Positions 30,314-41,702 of a DNA stretch of 64,000 bases are shown here, piece by piece. Position 1 is the stretch's first letter; each line of letters starts with the position of its first letter. The notes under the pieces were generated by a model that had not been told where the DNA came from, made no database searches, and was given only the letters and a program-made list of their open reading frames with translations. This stretch comes from Albugo candida. Lineage: Eukaryota; Oomycota; Peronosporomycetes; Albuginales; Albuginaceae. A program made the position numbers and the translations under genes. The stretch is taken from positions 496,001-560,000 of the forward strand of contig CAJNAR010000001.1 in assembly GCA_905220665.1 (NCBI GenBank), read 5' to 3'.

Positions 30314-32651
30314 ATGAAAATAAGTAAAGCTTCGAGAGCTGTTAAAGTTGGTGAAGACAATACTTGTGAACATGATCAGGTATCCATATGCCTCATGAAA
30401 TCATTGATACCATTGATCGATCTTCAGAATGTAAAGTCGAACCTGTCAAGCAACCAGTCCTCACAAAATCAGAACCAGAGGCCTAGGTAAGTATTTTCAT
30501 CCAGCAGATTTTAGTGTCTAGTAGCTCTCAATATGTGTATACTTGACTAGATCGTGCTTCAATACCAAGTCAGAAACATTCTCGAACGTAAACAATAATG
30601 GAAGGAAGCACGATATTGATCAGGTTGGCTGATATGAAATGGCAAAATCTGTCGCTGATTTAGCAAGTTGAACAGCAGAATTCACACACTTTACATAATC
30701 TCGACGCAGTGACTAGTGTTCAGGGTCTGGCTATAGAGATACAAAAAATCAAGCATTCTCATCTTGATGATCCCGTTGGGCATGACAATAGTCAGGACAA
30801 AACAATTAGTAGAAAAGATACGAGAAGGTTCATTTTCCCATCCTCATGCACTGCTTTTGCTCATCTAGAATGTAGTGTGCGTTCAAATCTGTTACTAAAA
30901 ATTCCGTCCGAAGATCACGATTCCGTTGACCCTCCCAACTGTAAATTCACGGCAAGCCCGATTCTAAGAGTTACTCATGGCTCACCCAGTAGAGGCAGAT
31001 TTGATGTACCTAAGAGCGGAATTGATGAGGCCACCGTACAGAAATTTGAGGATGGCTTCCAACTCGACCTTCAAATTGCAGAGGAAGATGTAAAGAAATC
31101 TTATAGCGTCTCATCGTCCGGTACTTTCGATGCGATTTCTTTCAGAGTACGTCAAGACGGATTGATTTGTTCCCCAAGTGATCTTCGAGGTCGTACTCGG
31201 ATCGATAGAGGATTGTCAGCCCGAGAGAGCCACACGTCCACACATACTATACGAAAACAATTTCTCAAATTAAGTGTGCTAGGTCGGGGTGCTAGTGGAG
31301 TCGTGCACAAAGCGATTCACCTCCCATCGCTCATGCTGGTGGCTATCAAGGATATTCCAGTTTATGAGTGTGCGAAGCGTCATCAGCTTATTGCCGAAAT
31401 TAAGACGCTGTACGATAACTTGTCGACTTTATCGGATGACAATACTACTAAAGCTTTACGGACTTTGGCTCCTTGTCCCGAAATCCTTTGCTTATACGAT
31501 GCTTACATGAACCCAAATGAAGGTTATGTATCCATTGTCGTCGAATATATGGACGGAGGATCATTACAAGACATTGTCGATAGCGGTGGTTGTAACTCGG
31601 AACTGGTGTTAGCCAATATTGCTCGATGCGTCTTAAAAGGCCTGAGTTATCTTCACAATAAGCATCAGTTGCATCGAGATATCAAACCCAGCAATCTATT
31701 AATCAATCACTTTGGTGAAGTGAAGATATCGGACTTTGGTATTGCACGCGAAATGGAAGATTCTATGGCCAAGGCAACCACGTTTGTTGGAACACTCACA
31801 TACATGTCGCCGGAACGTATCGCGAGCGAAGTAAGGATCCACACTGCCATTATGAAATTCGTGAGGGAATTGTCTCTGTGATGTATAGGAATATTCTTAT
31901 AAATCAGATGTATGGTCCCTGGGGCTCTCCATTCTGACTTGTGCTTTGGGCAAATTTCCATATTCCTCGAAAAATGGGTACTGGGAACTGCTTCACAAAA
32001 TCCGAAATGAGCCGGTGAGTGCACTGTCTACAGTCAGCATTTCCTCATTTTTGTGTGAGATAGCCTCCAATGTTGCCGAAAGATAGCTTTTCCAACACAT
32101 TTCGTGATTTTATGGCGAAATGTCTGGCCAAAAACGAGGCTGAGCGTTGGACCGTCCAGCAATTACTTCTTCATCCATTTGTAAGGCAATCATCTCGCAA
32201 AAACCATTGTAGCACTGCCAATCCAGCTGAGTACCGGCATATTCTAAGAAGAGCGGAAGCTCAGCAGACGCGACCCGAAATTGTGGATCGTGACCAAATA
32301 GACATGCTAGCCGAGACCGTTGTGGCTTCATATAGAAAGGCTGCGAAGAAGCTGATTGACGCAAAGCGTCTGCACCCTCAAGAGACTGTGGCATGGGTAG
32401 AAGGACTTCCTGCAATGCAAAAGCCGTACGCTTTCTTTTCGAGTCTTAATTTGAGTGCTGGAAGACGTAAATACTGTCCTTGTAGAAAATTGGATCGATT
32501 GGCATATCAGGTCGGAGCATCAGAACAATATGTTACCCAGACATTTCACACAAGAATGAAAAACATGCTGTATTCATTGCGCCATTCGAGCACTGATGAA
32601 TGTGGTCGAGATAAAATAGTCTCAAGTGATTTTGATGCATTTGAATGTTAA
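30314..32651 (+). CDS. MAP kinase kinase (STE7-type) with long N-terminal extension
   Basis: Five exons: 30314-30486, 30551-30623, 30664-31830, 31889-32014 and 32064-32651, giving 708 aa with consistent phases. The first about 280 residues are Ser/Asn/Gln-rich and unlike any domain I know. The kinase domain starts at LGRGASGVVHKA (about residue 288), with VAIKDI, catalytic loop LHRDIKPSNLL (about 418), DFGIARE (about 439) and an activation loop TTFVGTLTYMSPERI typical of MAPKKs; after intron 3 come YSYKSDVWSLGLSIL and RWTVQQLLLHPFV. Ser/Thr residues between DFG and the SPE motif are the likely MAPKKK targets. A C-terminal domain of about 150 residues follows the kinase. It would phosphorylate a MAP kinase. 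Reading unspliced at intron 3 would truncate the kinase. Confidence 0.9.
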
Positions 32652-32721
32652 TGGAAATAACATAACAATTCTGAGCCTCAACTGGTGTTTCCAGCTATAG
32701 ATCTAGAATTATGCCAAGAAA

Positions 32722-33942
32722 TCATCTGTCGATTGCAGTAGCATCCAATTGTTCCAAATTGGGTAGCATTTCAATCACTTTTTGTCGGTAATTCTCGGCC
32801 CTTTTGACATAATCGCAAATTAGCACAACATTTCGTGCAGAACATGCTAGTAGACTTACTTTGATACAGGATTTCGCTCTAGATAAAGAGTTGTCAGCTT
32901 CAGAGGCTCCAAATTCTCAACGTCATCAAAGCGCTCTATTTTGTTATCATTCAGCCATAGATCTTCCAAATTAACAAGACGTGCAATATTAGACGGAATC
33001 TTTATGATTTCATTCGCCCCAACATCTAGGATTTCTAGTTTGGTCTGATAAAGCGCCATCAATCACAAAATGTGCTAATTTATTTGCTGTGAATAACACG
33101 CACCAGATTTTCCAGATTCTTGAGAGTGTCGATGCCATTATGACTCAAGTATAACTCAGTCAAATTCGACAATTGATTCAAGCCTTCTATATCCACCAAA
33201 CGATTACTCTGTATACTGAGGATACGTAAGGAATTCAAGCATTCCAATTTCTCTATCTTTTCGATCTTATTCTTCCCTAGCCACAGCTGCTCCAAGTTCT
33301 CCAATTGATCCAAACCTTCAATGCGCCGAATTCGATTTGCACCCATATCGAGTTTCTTCAGACCTGAGAGTTTATTTATTCCGGTGATGGCAACCAATTT
33401 ATTGCTTGCGACGTATAATTCACGTAATTGAGATAGCTGGCTCAAATCAGGGAGAACGCGAATCTCATTGAAGCTCAAATCCAACACTATTGTTTTGTAA
33501 TAGCATGCGACTCAAACTTTTTTCATGACTAAATACCTTGTAGATTGACGAGTTCATTTAGACAGGAGATCGACTTGATTCGATTATCGTAGAGCTCCAA
33601 ATGTATCAACGATTTGAGTGACTCCACTCCAGCCATAGATGACAAAAGATTTGAGCGTACTTGAAGTATCTGTGTAAGAAGAATTTCTCAGTTGACAAGA
33701 TTTCAAACTCATGTCTGAGACTTCAATACTTTCAGCTTTTGCATCCTCTCCAGACAATTAAGTTGAGTCACTTTCTGTCCAGAAGTTCCGACATAGCAAA
33801 TCTCCTAATTTATGAATTTGTAAGTCGTTTGAACTAATGCGGTAGCAATACTGAATAGTACTTCAGCATCTTCTTCCAAATCTATGCAATCAGTGAGATT
33901 CACCCCATCCGAAGCTGTATTCTCTTCAACACTTGGGGTCAT
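32722..33942 (-). CDS. PPP1R7: SDS22-type leucine-rich repeat protein, PP1 regulatory subunit
   Basis: Six minus-strand exons: 33862-33942, 33730-33804, 33537-33669, 33104-33486, 32860-33044 and 32722-32800, total 311 aa. About eleven or twelve 22-residue LRRs of the SDS22 class run through the protein (LRELYVASNKLVAI.GI, LEQLWLGKNKIEKIEKL, LTELYLSHNGIDTLKNL), ending in an LRR cap with NPVSK and YRQKVIEMLPNLEQLDA, the usual SDS22 finish. SDS22 binds protein phosphatase 1 catalytic subunit, helps its maturation and directs it in mitosis. Repeat boundaries coincide with introns in places, and introns 50-60 nt. Its ATG (33942) faces away from the DIX-type gene ATG (34058), leaving 115 bp for both promoters. 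Confidence 0.93.
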
Positions 33943-34057
33943 GAGTCTTCACAGTGTCGACCTGCAGATAACCAGTACCTAACCAGTATTGAGCGCATCA
34001 GTCGGTACTCGGTGCAGAGGTCAAAGCGAGCCGTCGATCACTGCATTTGTCGCGACA

Positions 34058-35230
34058 ATGGAAGGAATGTTGAATTACTTCATTCCTGAAGATGGTGATT
34101 CATCTGATCACATGAACGTTGTACCACTTCCTGCAGTTGATCGACTTATTTTGAAGCATATTAAAGAGGTTGGCTGAATACTCTGATGCATCTTAACACT
34201 TATTTTATTGGAAATGATTTGCCTTGTAGATCTTCCCGCTTCCCGGAGAATTTCACTATCGATTCAAAACACAGTTTGAAGGAACTTATGGTACACGTCG
34301 GATTCCAAACACTCGGTGATAAGGCGTACTTACTTCACAAAACTCGTGCCGTATGGCTGATAGTTTGGCTTGATTTGACCGATGGTGATGATGTTGTACC
34401 CAGTTACAATGGAATTATCGTGAGCAAGATATCTCGAATAAGGCTAGTCAAGACACCGATGAAGCAGCACGTTAGAGAATCAGTCAAAATGCCAGATTTG
34501 ATTGAGACGCACATACATGACCACACAGAAGGTAAAGCCTCATTGCGCATTTCATTGCTGGAATAAGTCAGAGATACATTTTTCTTAGCAAAACAAGAAG
34601 AAAAGCAAGCAAAAGCATCAACTCCTAAACACTTTGATAATGATCTTGTTGGACTTGTACGACCTCTACGCTATACCGAAGTCTCCTTATTTCACCTCAT
34701 ATTCGTGTATCGTCTTTCAGTTGTCAGATCCTATAGTTCCTACGTCGCCAATCAGTGGAGCTTCGGCAAAACCACCAACTCCTATCCAGTCCTCTGCAAC
34801 GGTACGCAAAGCTCAAAATATCAAGTGCACCTTTGAATGTAATGTCGATGCTTGGTACTTGCAGGCTCCGGTATCAGATCCTTTTAATTTGTTCGATGCC
34901 GCAACAAATCCTTTAGTACATCCGATCCAGTCTAGCACAAATGGAGCATCACGTAACATACCAAAGCCTTCAGTCACTTCACCCATTCATAATTTCAGTA
35001 ATCAAGGTCCATATAGTCCCATGAGGAAAACCTCTGCTTCAGCAACCATGCAAAATGCTCCCGTAATGCGATCACCACCCGGTAATATGAATATCAGTCA
35101 AATGGGCCAACACATGGGGATGAATTCGATGCCAAATAGTGGTCCGAATATTCCGGGAAACAACAGCTTCCAGGGCTTACAATGGCAAGGGATGGGAGGT
35201 GGATCCGGCCAACAACAACGTAAATGGTAG
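34058..35230 (+). CDS. DIX-like domain protein with Asn/Gln/Met-rich tail
   Basis: Six exons: 34058-34168, 34230-34290, 34364-34531, 34589-34656, 34721-34801 and 34865-35230, giving 284 aa in phase. Residues about 3-90 fit a DIX-type polymerisation fold: LNYFIPEDG at the first strand, LILKHIKEIFPLPGEFHYRF, then TYVWLDLTDGDDVVPSYNG and IIVSKISRI, comparable in order to the Dishevelled/Axin DIX pattern (edge strand, helix, Y-x-F-F-K, acidic D-D then P-x-F-x-G-x-I). The rest is low complexity: Pro/Ser/Thr, then SQMGQHMGMNSMPNSG and a final GGGSGQQQRKW. DIX domains polymerise head-to-tail to build signalling condensates; whether this one does is inference. Exons 4 to 6 rest on splice signals only. 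Convergent with the HGGG-repeat gene (127 bp between stops). Confidence 0.72.
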
Positions 35231-35357
35231 AGTAGGTTATATAGTTCCCATACAGCTGATCCGGTAGCGAGTTAATCTTACAAACATTTAGCTTCCTCGC
35301 TATAGCTTGACTATCATACTTTATTTTATGAGACCTCTAGTTTTGACAACTTCGCTT

Positions 35358-36714
35358 TCATAAGTCTAATTCGTTTGCATGCGTGCGGCAAAACCCTTTC
35401 TTCTTCACAAGCTTTGGACAATATTCGATTCTACACTTCTTTTTGCCGCCATGTGCGGTGCATAAGTTTTGACGCACTACGCCCTTACCACATCCTGGCA
35501 TGCAACATCTTCTTCCACCTCCGTGACGAATGCATAAACCCATACTTCGTTGAATGTTGGTGCATCCTTTGGTTCGACAGACGCGACCTCCACCATGAGC
35601 CACACAAAGCCCTTGGTTCTGTGCACCACGACTGCATCCCGCTTGTTGACACCGCCGACCTCCACCGTGATTGATGCAGAGGCCACGAGTTACAGCATTA
35701 CGCGTACAGCTTTGCACATTGCAGCTTTTACTTCTTCGTTTGTTATCTCCTCTACTCGTTACTCGTGTCTCGGGTAGGTTGACATTGTGTGTATCACCTT
35801 CTACATTTTGCTCAAAATGCCCATTGTCGCGGTTTTCTAAAGTGCTAAAAAATTTAAAAAACACATAGGAAGTAGAGTAGAGTAAGAGTTCGATAGAAAT
35901 ATGTGGGCTTGAATATGCTTGCTTACCGAGTTTCAGGTGCTGATGAATGATGATATCGAGCGTCGGGCGACTTTTCTGAGAGATTATTTACATGATACAA
36001 AAAAGGAGTGGAAGACTTTGTAGTGTCTCCCGTCATAATTGATCTAGGCGAGAGCAGCAATTTGATCGCTGGAAGTATGTTGGCACTACCCAACCTGTTA
36101 TCATAGGAATTGACTATGTGATTTGATCCATTAAGTCGACATTGTGGACGTTCGGAGCAATGCATGCTCCTTTCGATGATTGAAGGCTGAGAATGGGAAC
36201 GATGATAATGGGAGCGCCGGAGTGTTTTTTCAGAATTCGACGGATTTATCGTCGCGAAGGATGGAAGCCGAGGATAATCATTGAATGATGGAAACAGTGG
36301 CGCGTTACTTGTGCGGAAAGGCCGAGCATTTGCATCATATGAGTTGGACGCCTTCACTGGACCAATGCTTCGTGCATTGATGTCCGTCTCAATACTGGCT
36401 TTCGAGATATGGCGTGTGCTTGAATCCGGGAGTAGATGACTTGAGTCAGTAAAGGCATCTCGCAGAAAGGATGTCGATTTTGATTGCATTCCACTGTTGG
36501 GTATGCTGGTGTTTGCTAACACCTTTGTTTCCACGCTTGAAGGTCCTATCTCGAAGCCTTGGTAAGGCGAAGCTGGATGATTGCTTCCCGTATAGGTTTT
36601 TTCGTCACTCACGCTAAGCGGATGTAGCAATTGACTTAGTTTTCTACTGGATAGTAATCTCGTGCTTTGTAGGTGCTGCTCATCTACGAATACTGAGTGA
36701 GGCTTCACCATCAT
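35358..36714 (-). CDS. HGGG-repeat zinc-binding protein (WRKY19-like type)
   Basis: Exons 35927-36714 and 35358-35844 (82-nt intron with GTAAGC donor), 424 aa from the ATG at 36714. The first about 280 residues are Ser/His-rich and probably disordered. The second exon carries about six short repeats of the form C-x(3)-GC-x(7,8)-GLC-x(2)-HGGG-x(1,2)-C: CINHGGGRRC, CVAHGGGRVC, CIRHGGGRRC, CTAHGG, ending with YCPKLVKKKGFCRTH. Such Cys/His/Gly repeats are abundant in oomycete proteins called WRKY19-like; they likely bind zinc, and a nuclear or nucleic-acid role is only presumed. Read alone, exon 2 gives a 168-aa ORF, which lacks the N-terminal half. Confidence 0.8.
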
Positions 36715-38730
36715 CAATACATAGAAAAAGCGCTACCTTGCTTCGGATAGGGGTCCCTGGCTAGGGACCCTGAACAGCGCATTCTCATTGACGATGGAGA
36801 AGTGAATGTTAGCGCTGATTGTGTCATAGAATGCATTGGGCTTTCATAAAATGCATACATTGTAAAAAATGGTAGGTCACCTTAAGCTAGAATGTGTGGA
36901 CTGGACTTAGGTTTGCGAAAATAATACCAACAAAAAATGACTACACTCGCTTCAGGTGATACTGCAACGCTTTTTGATTTAATGATGAGATAAAGTACAT
37001 TCGTAAAAATACATACGCAATCTATTAAGTATCAAATGTATAATAGACATGCTAGCATAAAGGGCATTAGAGTCCGCGAAGAATAGCTGTGTGGAATATT
37101 TCACGAGATGCTCTACTTCTAGCGAACGTATTCTCGTAAACGCGCTTTAGGTCGTACCTACAGATATTCGTCAACGAGGTGGGGTCTCAGTAATTACGCA
37201 TACTAACATTTTTGTGTTTATTCTGAGTCAAAAATTGGATAGGACTATGTTTTAGGTTTTTTAGGCACCTCAATCATTTCACCTGGGAGCCACCAACCTG
37301 TGTAGGGCCGTCTATATGAGTAAGGGTGGTCAAACGCAGCCGCGATTGTATTGCGTACCCCTTCGTGAAAAGTACGTAACAAGTTAGCCGGGCTGAGCTC
37401 CAATTCTATATATGGCTAGCTCCTTTCTAAATCAATTTGGCTTTATTGCGTGCGTCTATCGCCGCTCTATGTTTCCGAATTTGTTTCCCTTTACATTGCG
37501 AAATATGTTGATTGAGTAAGCTTGGTAGTTATTGCCGAATTTGAACTGCGGATGCGCCAACTCAGATCTTATTGATGGTGATAATAAATCTAAGCTTGTT
37601 ATTAACCATGTTGTCCTTTTTGACCGACATTATTCCACTTAGAATCAGGGTCCGACTTGGATAGCAATGCACGGTAATTTTATTTACTTGTATTTAGTCC
37701 ACTCTTATTCTGTTCGTCATGCTAATCAAAAAGAATAATCCCGTGACGCTAGACTTTTTCGCACTAGTGACTTGACGAAATGTACCCTCACCATTTCACG
37801 CATGAGGCTTGTGTATTCTCCTTACATCATTCTGATCAGATAAGTAAATTTCTATGGCCGCAATCAGAATTACAAGACTCTTCAGATATGACCACACCAG
37901 CAGATGGACATACTGATCACCCTCTGGACCAATCACGTTCTACAGCTCCGGATCGCTGAGTCTTTGTATCTGAGAACAGGAACATATCGTCACATCGTTT
38001 GCTGCCAATTCCAGAAACACACTTATCGCTCAATTGCGATGTGGATCACTGAGCAGATTTTGTGATATGCTTCGAAACCTCACATGGGCAGAGACAATAT
38101 ATTCAATTGGCTATGATCAGTACGAGCGCTCAGATGATGTTGCTACACTTCATTGAGCATACCAGCACTATGGCTTGCGACAGGCTGAGATGACGTCAAT
38201 TATACAAACATTTGACTACACCTTGTGCAGAACATATATCACCATGCGTCGAGTGCCATCAGTAGAGCCCAAGAGATTGCATCATGACATTCTAGTCAGT
38301 ATGTACAGTATGTGGAAAGCAAGCGTCTAGAGCAATTGAGGACTCCGTTGTCTCAAGCTTATTATCATATATGGTATATTTCCATTGATCAGAAGAATTC
38401 TATAAAGGAATTGTTTGCCAAGGTCTTATATTACCAGCATGTGTGTCTTCTCGCAAAATCGAGATTTAGAGAAGATGGAATGGCTGACACAAGCATTGGG
38501 GTACCTGATAACTTCTGTGAGCTTGAAAGACTTTCTATAGCCTGAAAATGAATGCATGTCTCTTATAAAATACAGCCGACAGATTGCCCTTTTGAAAAGT
38601 ACCATTGATTTATTTGTCGAATCAAGCAAGTTAACATTCTGACCTTGTATCTCTATGTTCACGCATAATTTGTATATCTGACAATGTGACTGCGCAGGAC
38701 GATGCAAAATTCATTTCGAAATGCTGTATA
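36715..38730. other. Gene-poor region with coding-like remnants
   Basis: No intact gene. Between about 37890 and 38545 are short protein-like frames that do not join cleanly: a 23-codon ATG frame at 37888, an open stretch with LRNLTWAETIYSIGYDQYE near 38070-38155, and a 77-codon frame at 38312-38545. This could be a decayed or highly split gene. Confidence 0.3.
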
Positions 38731-39027
38731 TCATGAATTTAGTGGTAATGTGACTCGCACTGAGCACTTCAGGATACCTTTTCGATCGTTGCGACTATTC
38801 TTTGTGTCATATATAGCGGCAAGCTCAACCTGATGATTATTTGTCGACCTATTTCGACGAATACTTTCTAGTATTATTATCTGTCTAACATGTAGAATTT
38901 GGCAACCCGACCAGGCCTTTTTGGAATGATGTGGCTGACACGGAGCTTTCTCATTGCATTCTGATATCAATAAGAGAACATAACACAACAAGGAGAGTGT
39001 CGGCAATAGGTAGTTTGAGGGAAACAT
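38731..39027 (-). CDS. Small putative secreted protein
   Basis: A 98-aa ORF with ATG at 39027 (an upstream TTG is ignored). The N-terminus MFPSNYLLPTLSLLCYVLLL is a credible signal peptide, followed by a Cys-containing segment (CNEKAPCQPHHSKKAWSGC). No known effector motif such as RXLR or CHXC was seen in the expected place. It sits in a gene-poor stretch, where oomycete effector candidates often lie. It may also be a chance ORF. Confidence 0.35.
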   Translation of the reverse strand: MFPSNYLLPTLSLLCYVLLLISECNEKAPCQPHHSKKAWSGCQILHVRQIIILESIRRNRSTNNHQVELAAIYDTKNSRNDRKGILKCSVRVTLPLNS

Positions 39028-40556
39028 TTTAGTGGCCAAAAATTAAAGCTTCTTATCGAAACGGAGTTCTTGGCAAATTAACTCTACAGGTAGCATGTTG
39101 GTACATTATTATCGATCAGATCATGATTCTGTGAACCAGACAATCTCGCGAGGAAAAATTGAATGGCAATAATAATGTCTACTATCCAAACAGAGTTCAT
39201 TGCGTTTATTATGTTGACGATACCCGTGTTACGAAGTGGACATACATACTTGATCAAGGCTGAACGGACAGGTACTTCTGGGCCAAAAGTCTTTGAGTTC
39301 CTCGTGTGATATTATTTTCTTTACCATGGTACACCAGCATCTACAAATGCGATACTACGTAACCAACAACCAGCAAAAGGGCTCTGGCCATCGTGAAAAT
39401 CTTGATCAGCTCTACACCTTCAATATGAGTCATATGCTGGACAGCATTTATTTCGAAATGATGCAGAGATGAGCGATGTATCAGTCCTGATGATACGATG
39501 GAGTACATAATCAACTGATAGGCTGTCAATTCGATATTTCGATTCCCCACAGTCAAAAAAAAGGTAATGATATCAAGTTCAGCCTACTTAACTGAGTTCA
39601 ATAATCTGGTTGAGCCTATGGCTTCTCGTCAAATTGATCTCGTGTGGTTGTTGCATACTTTCCAGCAGAGAGGATAGTATGATACTGATGCATTTTTACA
39701 AGTTTTAAATAGCAATGCATGCGAGAAGGAGATGCCGTGGAAATATCAAGCTGTGTATGATTAGCACTTATCTGATGTCAGACTCCGTACACCATTTGGA
39801 AGTACGCGGAGTGATTCCGTGTAGCTTATAATTTTGCTGGTACTGCGAGATCACGATTCAGAAAGTGATATGGCATAGCATCGGATGGGCATAGAGGCAG
39901 AAAATGTAATTTGTTTCACCAAGTATTGTAGCGATTGGCATGCGTCGCAGTGGGTAAATTTTCAAAGAATTCGATTGTGCTGGTCGAAGGTCTTCGTCAC
40001 ACGAATTGAATCAGATCATTTTGTCAGCGTCCATACGGTATGGCATGGTTCACCAGGCATTCTTGTTGGAGTCGTCGAATTGCACAGAGTGATTTCATCA
40101 TATCGAGAATATGCACTCACATTAAGCGCAGGATCGTAAGTTGTTTGTAAAGCAGCGCTCATGAAATGTAGCTGTAGACATGTAAAAGAATTTACGGTGT
40201 GAACAGGTAAGAATGTTAGAAATAGAAAAAATAGATGACGTTGAATTTTGTACCTATGAAACTCTGCGCCCATCCTTCCGGTTAAAATGGCAGAGATAGC
40301 GCGATTTTTCACCCAACAGCTTTTTTTAGGTATAGACGTTGTTACCTTCCACGACTTATGTGATTCACCAATGCTGGAAACCAATCAGTGAGCATCAAAA
40401 ATGCCTGTAACTTGTAATCGCATCTCCTGACCACATCACACACAAGGGCATGACAGCTGTACCTTACTCAATTCACCCTCCTACGTCATAACGTATTTCG
40501 ATCGAGCAATCGCACACACTTATTAGCTCTCTCATTTTGAAAAAGGATCGAAACAG
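39028..40556. other. Gene-poor region
   Basis: About 1.5 kb with only short frames on both strands (for example 39341-39556 minus); nothing recognised. Confidence 0.4.
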
Positions 40557-41489
40557 ATGCCTAAAACAAAAGGCTCCTATCGAGAAAAGCTTACATTCGG
40601 ACACGGAAGAAAAGGAATAGAGTCATCGTCACACAAACCGATAAAGGTTTTGAATGAGAAAAGTGTTTTACAGATGGGAGGATCCGCTTTAGAAAAAGCG
40701 ATGCTATCGATCACATCACTCGCAATTTACAATGTAAGCTCATCGCTTGCGACGGTAGCAGAAGCTCACAATAAGAGATCAACGCTACCAATCAAATCAA
40801 AAAAGTATTTTACGGTGTATTCGATTCATGTTCAAAATGCAATTAAAGGACGCAGTTGGATTGTTTGTCGTCGATATTCTGACTTTTTATTATTCAGAGA
40901 AAGAGTTCTCAACTTTTTTCAGCAGCAAACACAGAACGTACCAAGATTGTGTGGTATGGTCAATCAAATGTATTTCCCGAGAAAACACAAGCTGCGTTCG
41001 AAAACGGAAAAAGTTGTCGAGCATCGATGCCAAGCATTCTTAGGATTCTTGGTTGCTCTTCATCGAGTCCTGATTAGTCCATATTACGCGGAAGTGGGTG
41101 AGATTGCAGAAATCGGATTCTCATTGCTTCGAGGTTTTCTGGGTAGTCAAATGGTTGCAAATCAATCTCACAAGGAGTATGCATACCCTCACCCAATATT
41201 GCAGCACTTGCTGAGTCCCGGCGAAAGGATTCCAGTCAACCAATGCGGGGCACTCAAGACTGTCCTTGAAGCTGACTGTGAAGATGACGACAACGTCACC
41301 ATCCTTCATATTGGACCCGGTGAAGTCGATGGACTCGATGATGATATTCTTGATTCGACGCACGTCTCATCATCCAGTGAAGACTATGATCGATACGATG
41401 AATTTGCTCCAGAAGAGCCTGCGATTTTGGAAGAAGTTGAAATCAGAGCCTCGAAAAGATTCCATCGCACACTCCGGGTGTCATCATAA
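40557..41489 (+). CDS. PX domain protein
   Basis: Single exon, 310 aa, ATG at 40557. A PX (phox) domain covers about residues 80-205: YFTVYSIHVQNAIKGRSWIV, then CRRYSDFLLFRERV (the RRYSDF element that holds the phosphoinositide-contacting Arg), a proline-containing loop with FPRKHKLRS, and HRCQAFLGFLVAL. PX domains bind phosphatidylinositol 3-phosphate on endosomes. The flanks are basic at the N-terminus and acidic (EDDDNVT, SSSEDYDRYDEFAPEEP) at the C-terminus. No BAR or other module was seen, so it is probably a small endosomal adaptor. Convergent with the F-BAR gene; three 14-bp repeats follow its stop. Confidence 0.87.
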   Translation: MPKTKGSYREKLTFGHGRKGIESSSHKPIKVLNEKSVLQMGGSALEKAMLSITSLAIYNVSSSLATVAEAHNKRSTLPIKSKKYFTVYSIHVQNAIKGRSWIVCRRYSDFLLFRERVLNFFQQQTQNVPRLCGMVNQMYFPRKHKLRSKTEKVVEHRCQAFLGFLVALHRVLISPYYAEVGEIAEIGFSLLRGFLGSQMVANQSHKEYAYPHPILQHLLSPGERIPVNQCGALKTVLEADCEDDDNVTILHIGPGEVDGLDDDILDSTHVSSSSEDYDRYDEFAPEEPAILEEVEIRASKRFHRTLRVSS

Positions 41490-41525
41490 CGAGTGTACTA
41501 CGACGAGTGTACTACAACGAGTGTA
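41490..41525. repeat. 14-bp triplicate just after the PX gene stop
   Basis: Three copies of a CGAGTGTA-containing 14-mer start at 41490, 41504 and 41518, directly after the TAA of the PX gene. Confidence 0.7.
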
Positions 41526-41702
41526 ATCACACCCATGTGATTCCGCATTCAGATGAGATATTTTTTCAACTTTATGAACCAATTGTATGGGCGCATATAT
41601 TTATCGGTGACCGAAAAAGAACAAGACAACGAATACGGCGAAAGCTTATGCTATTCTACAAGGATTAGAATACTCGTGCATACCGATTCTGATCAACGCC
41701 TC

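Noticed and set aside
30709..31881. MAP kinase kinase starting at 30709 as a single 390-aa ORF
   Set aside because: The start is GTG and the frame is open upstream; splicing adds N-terminal exons and the missing kinase C-lobe.
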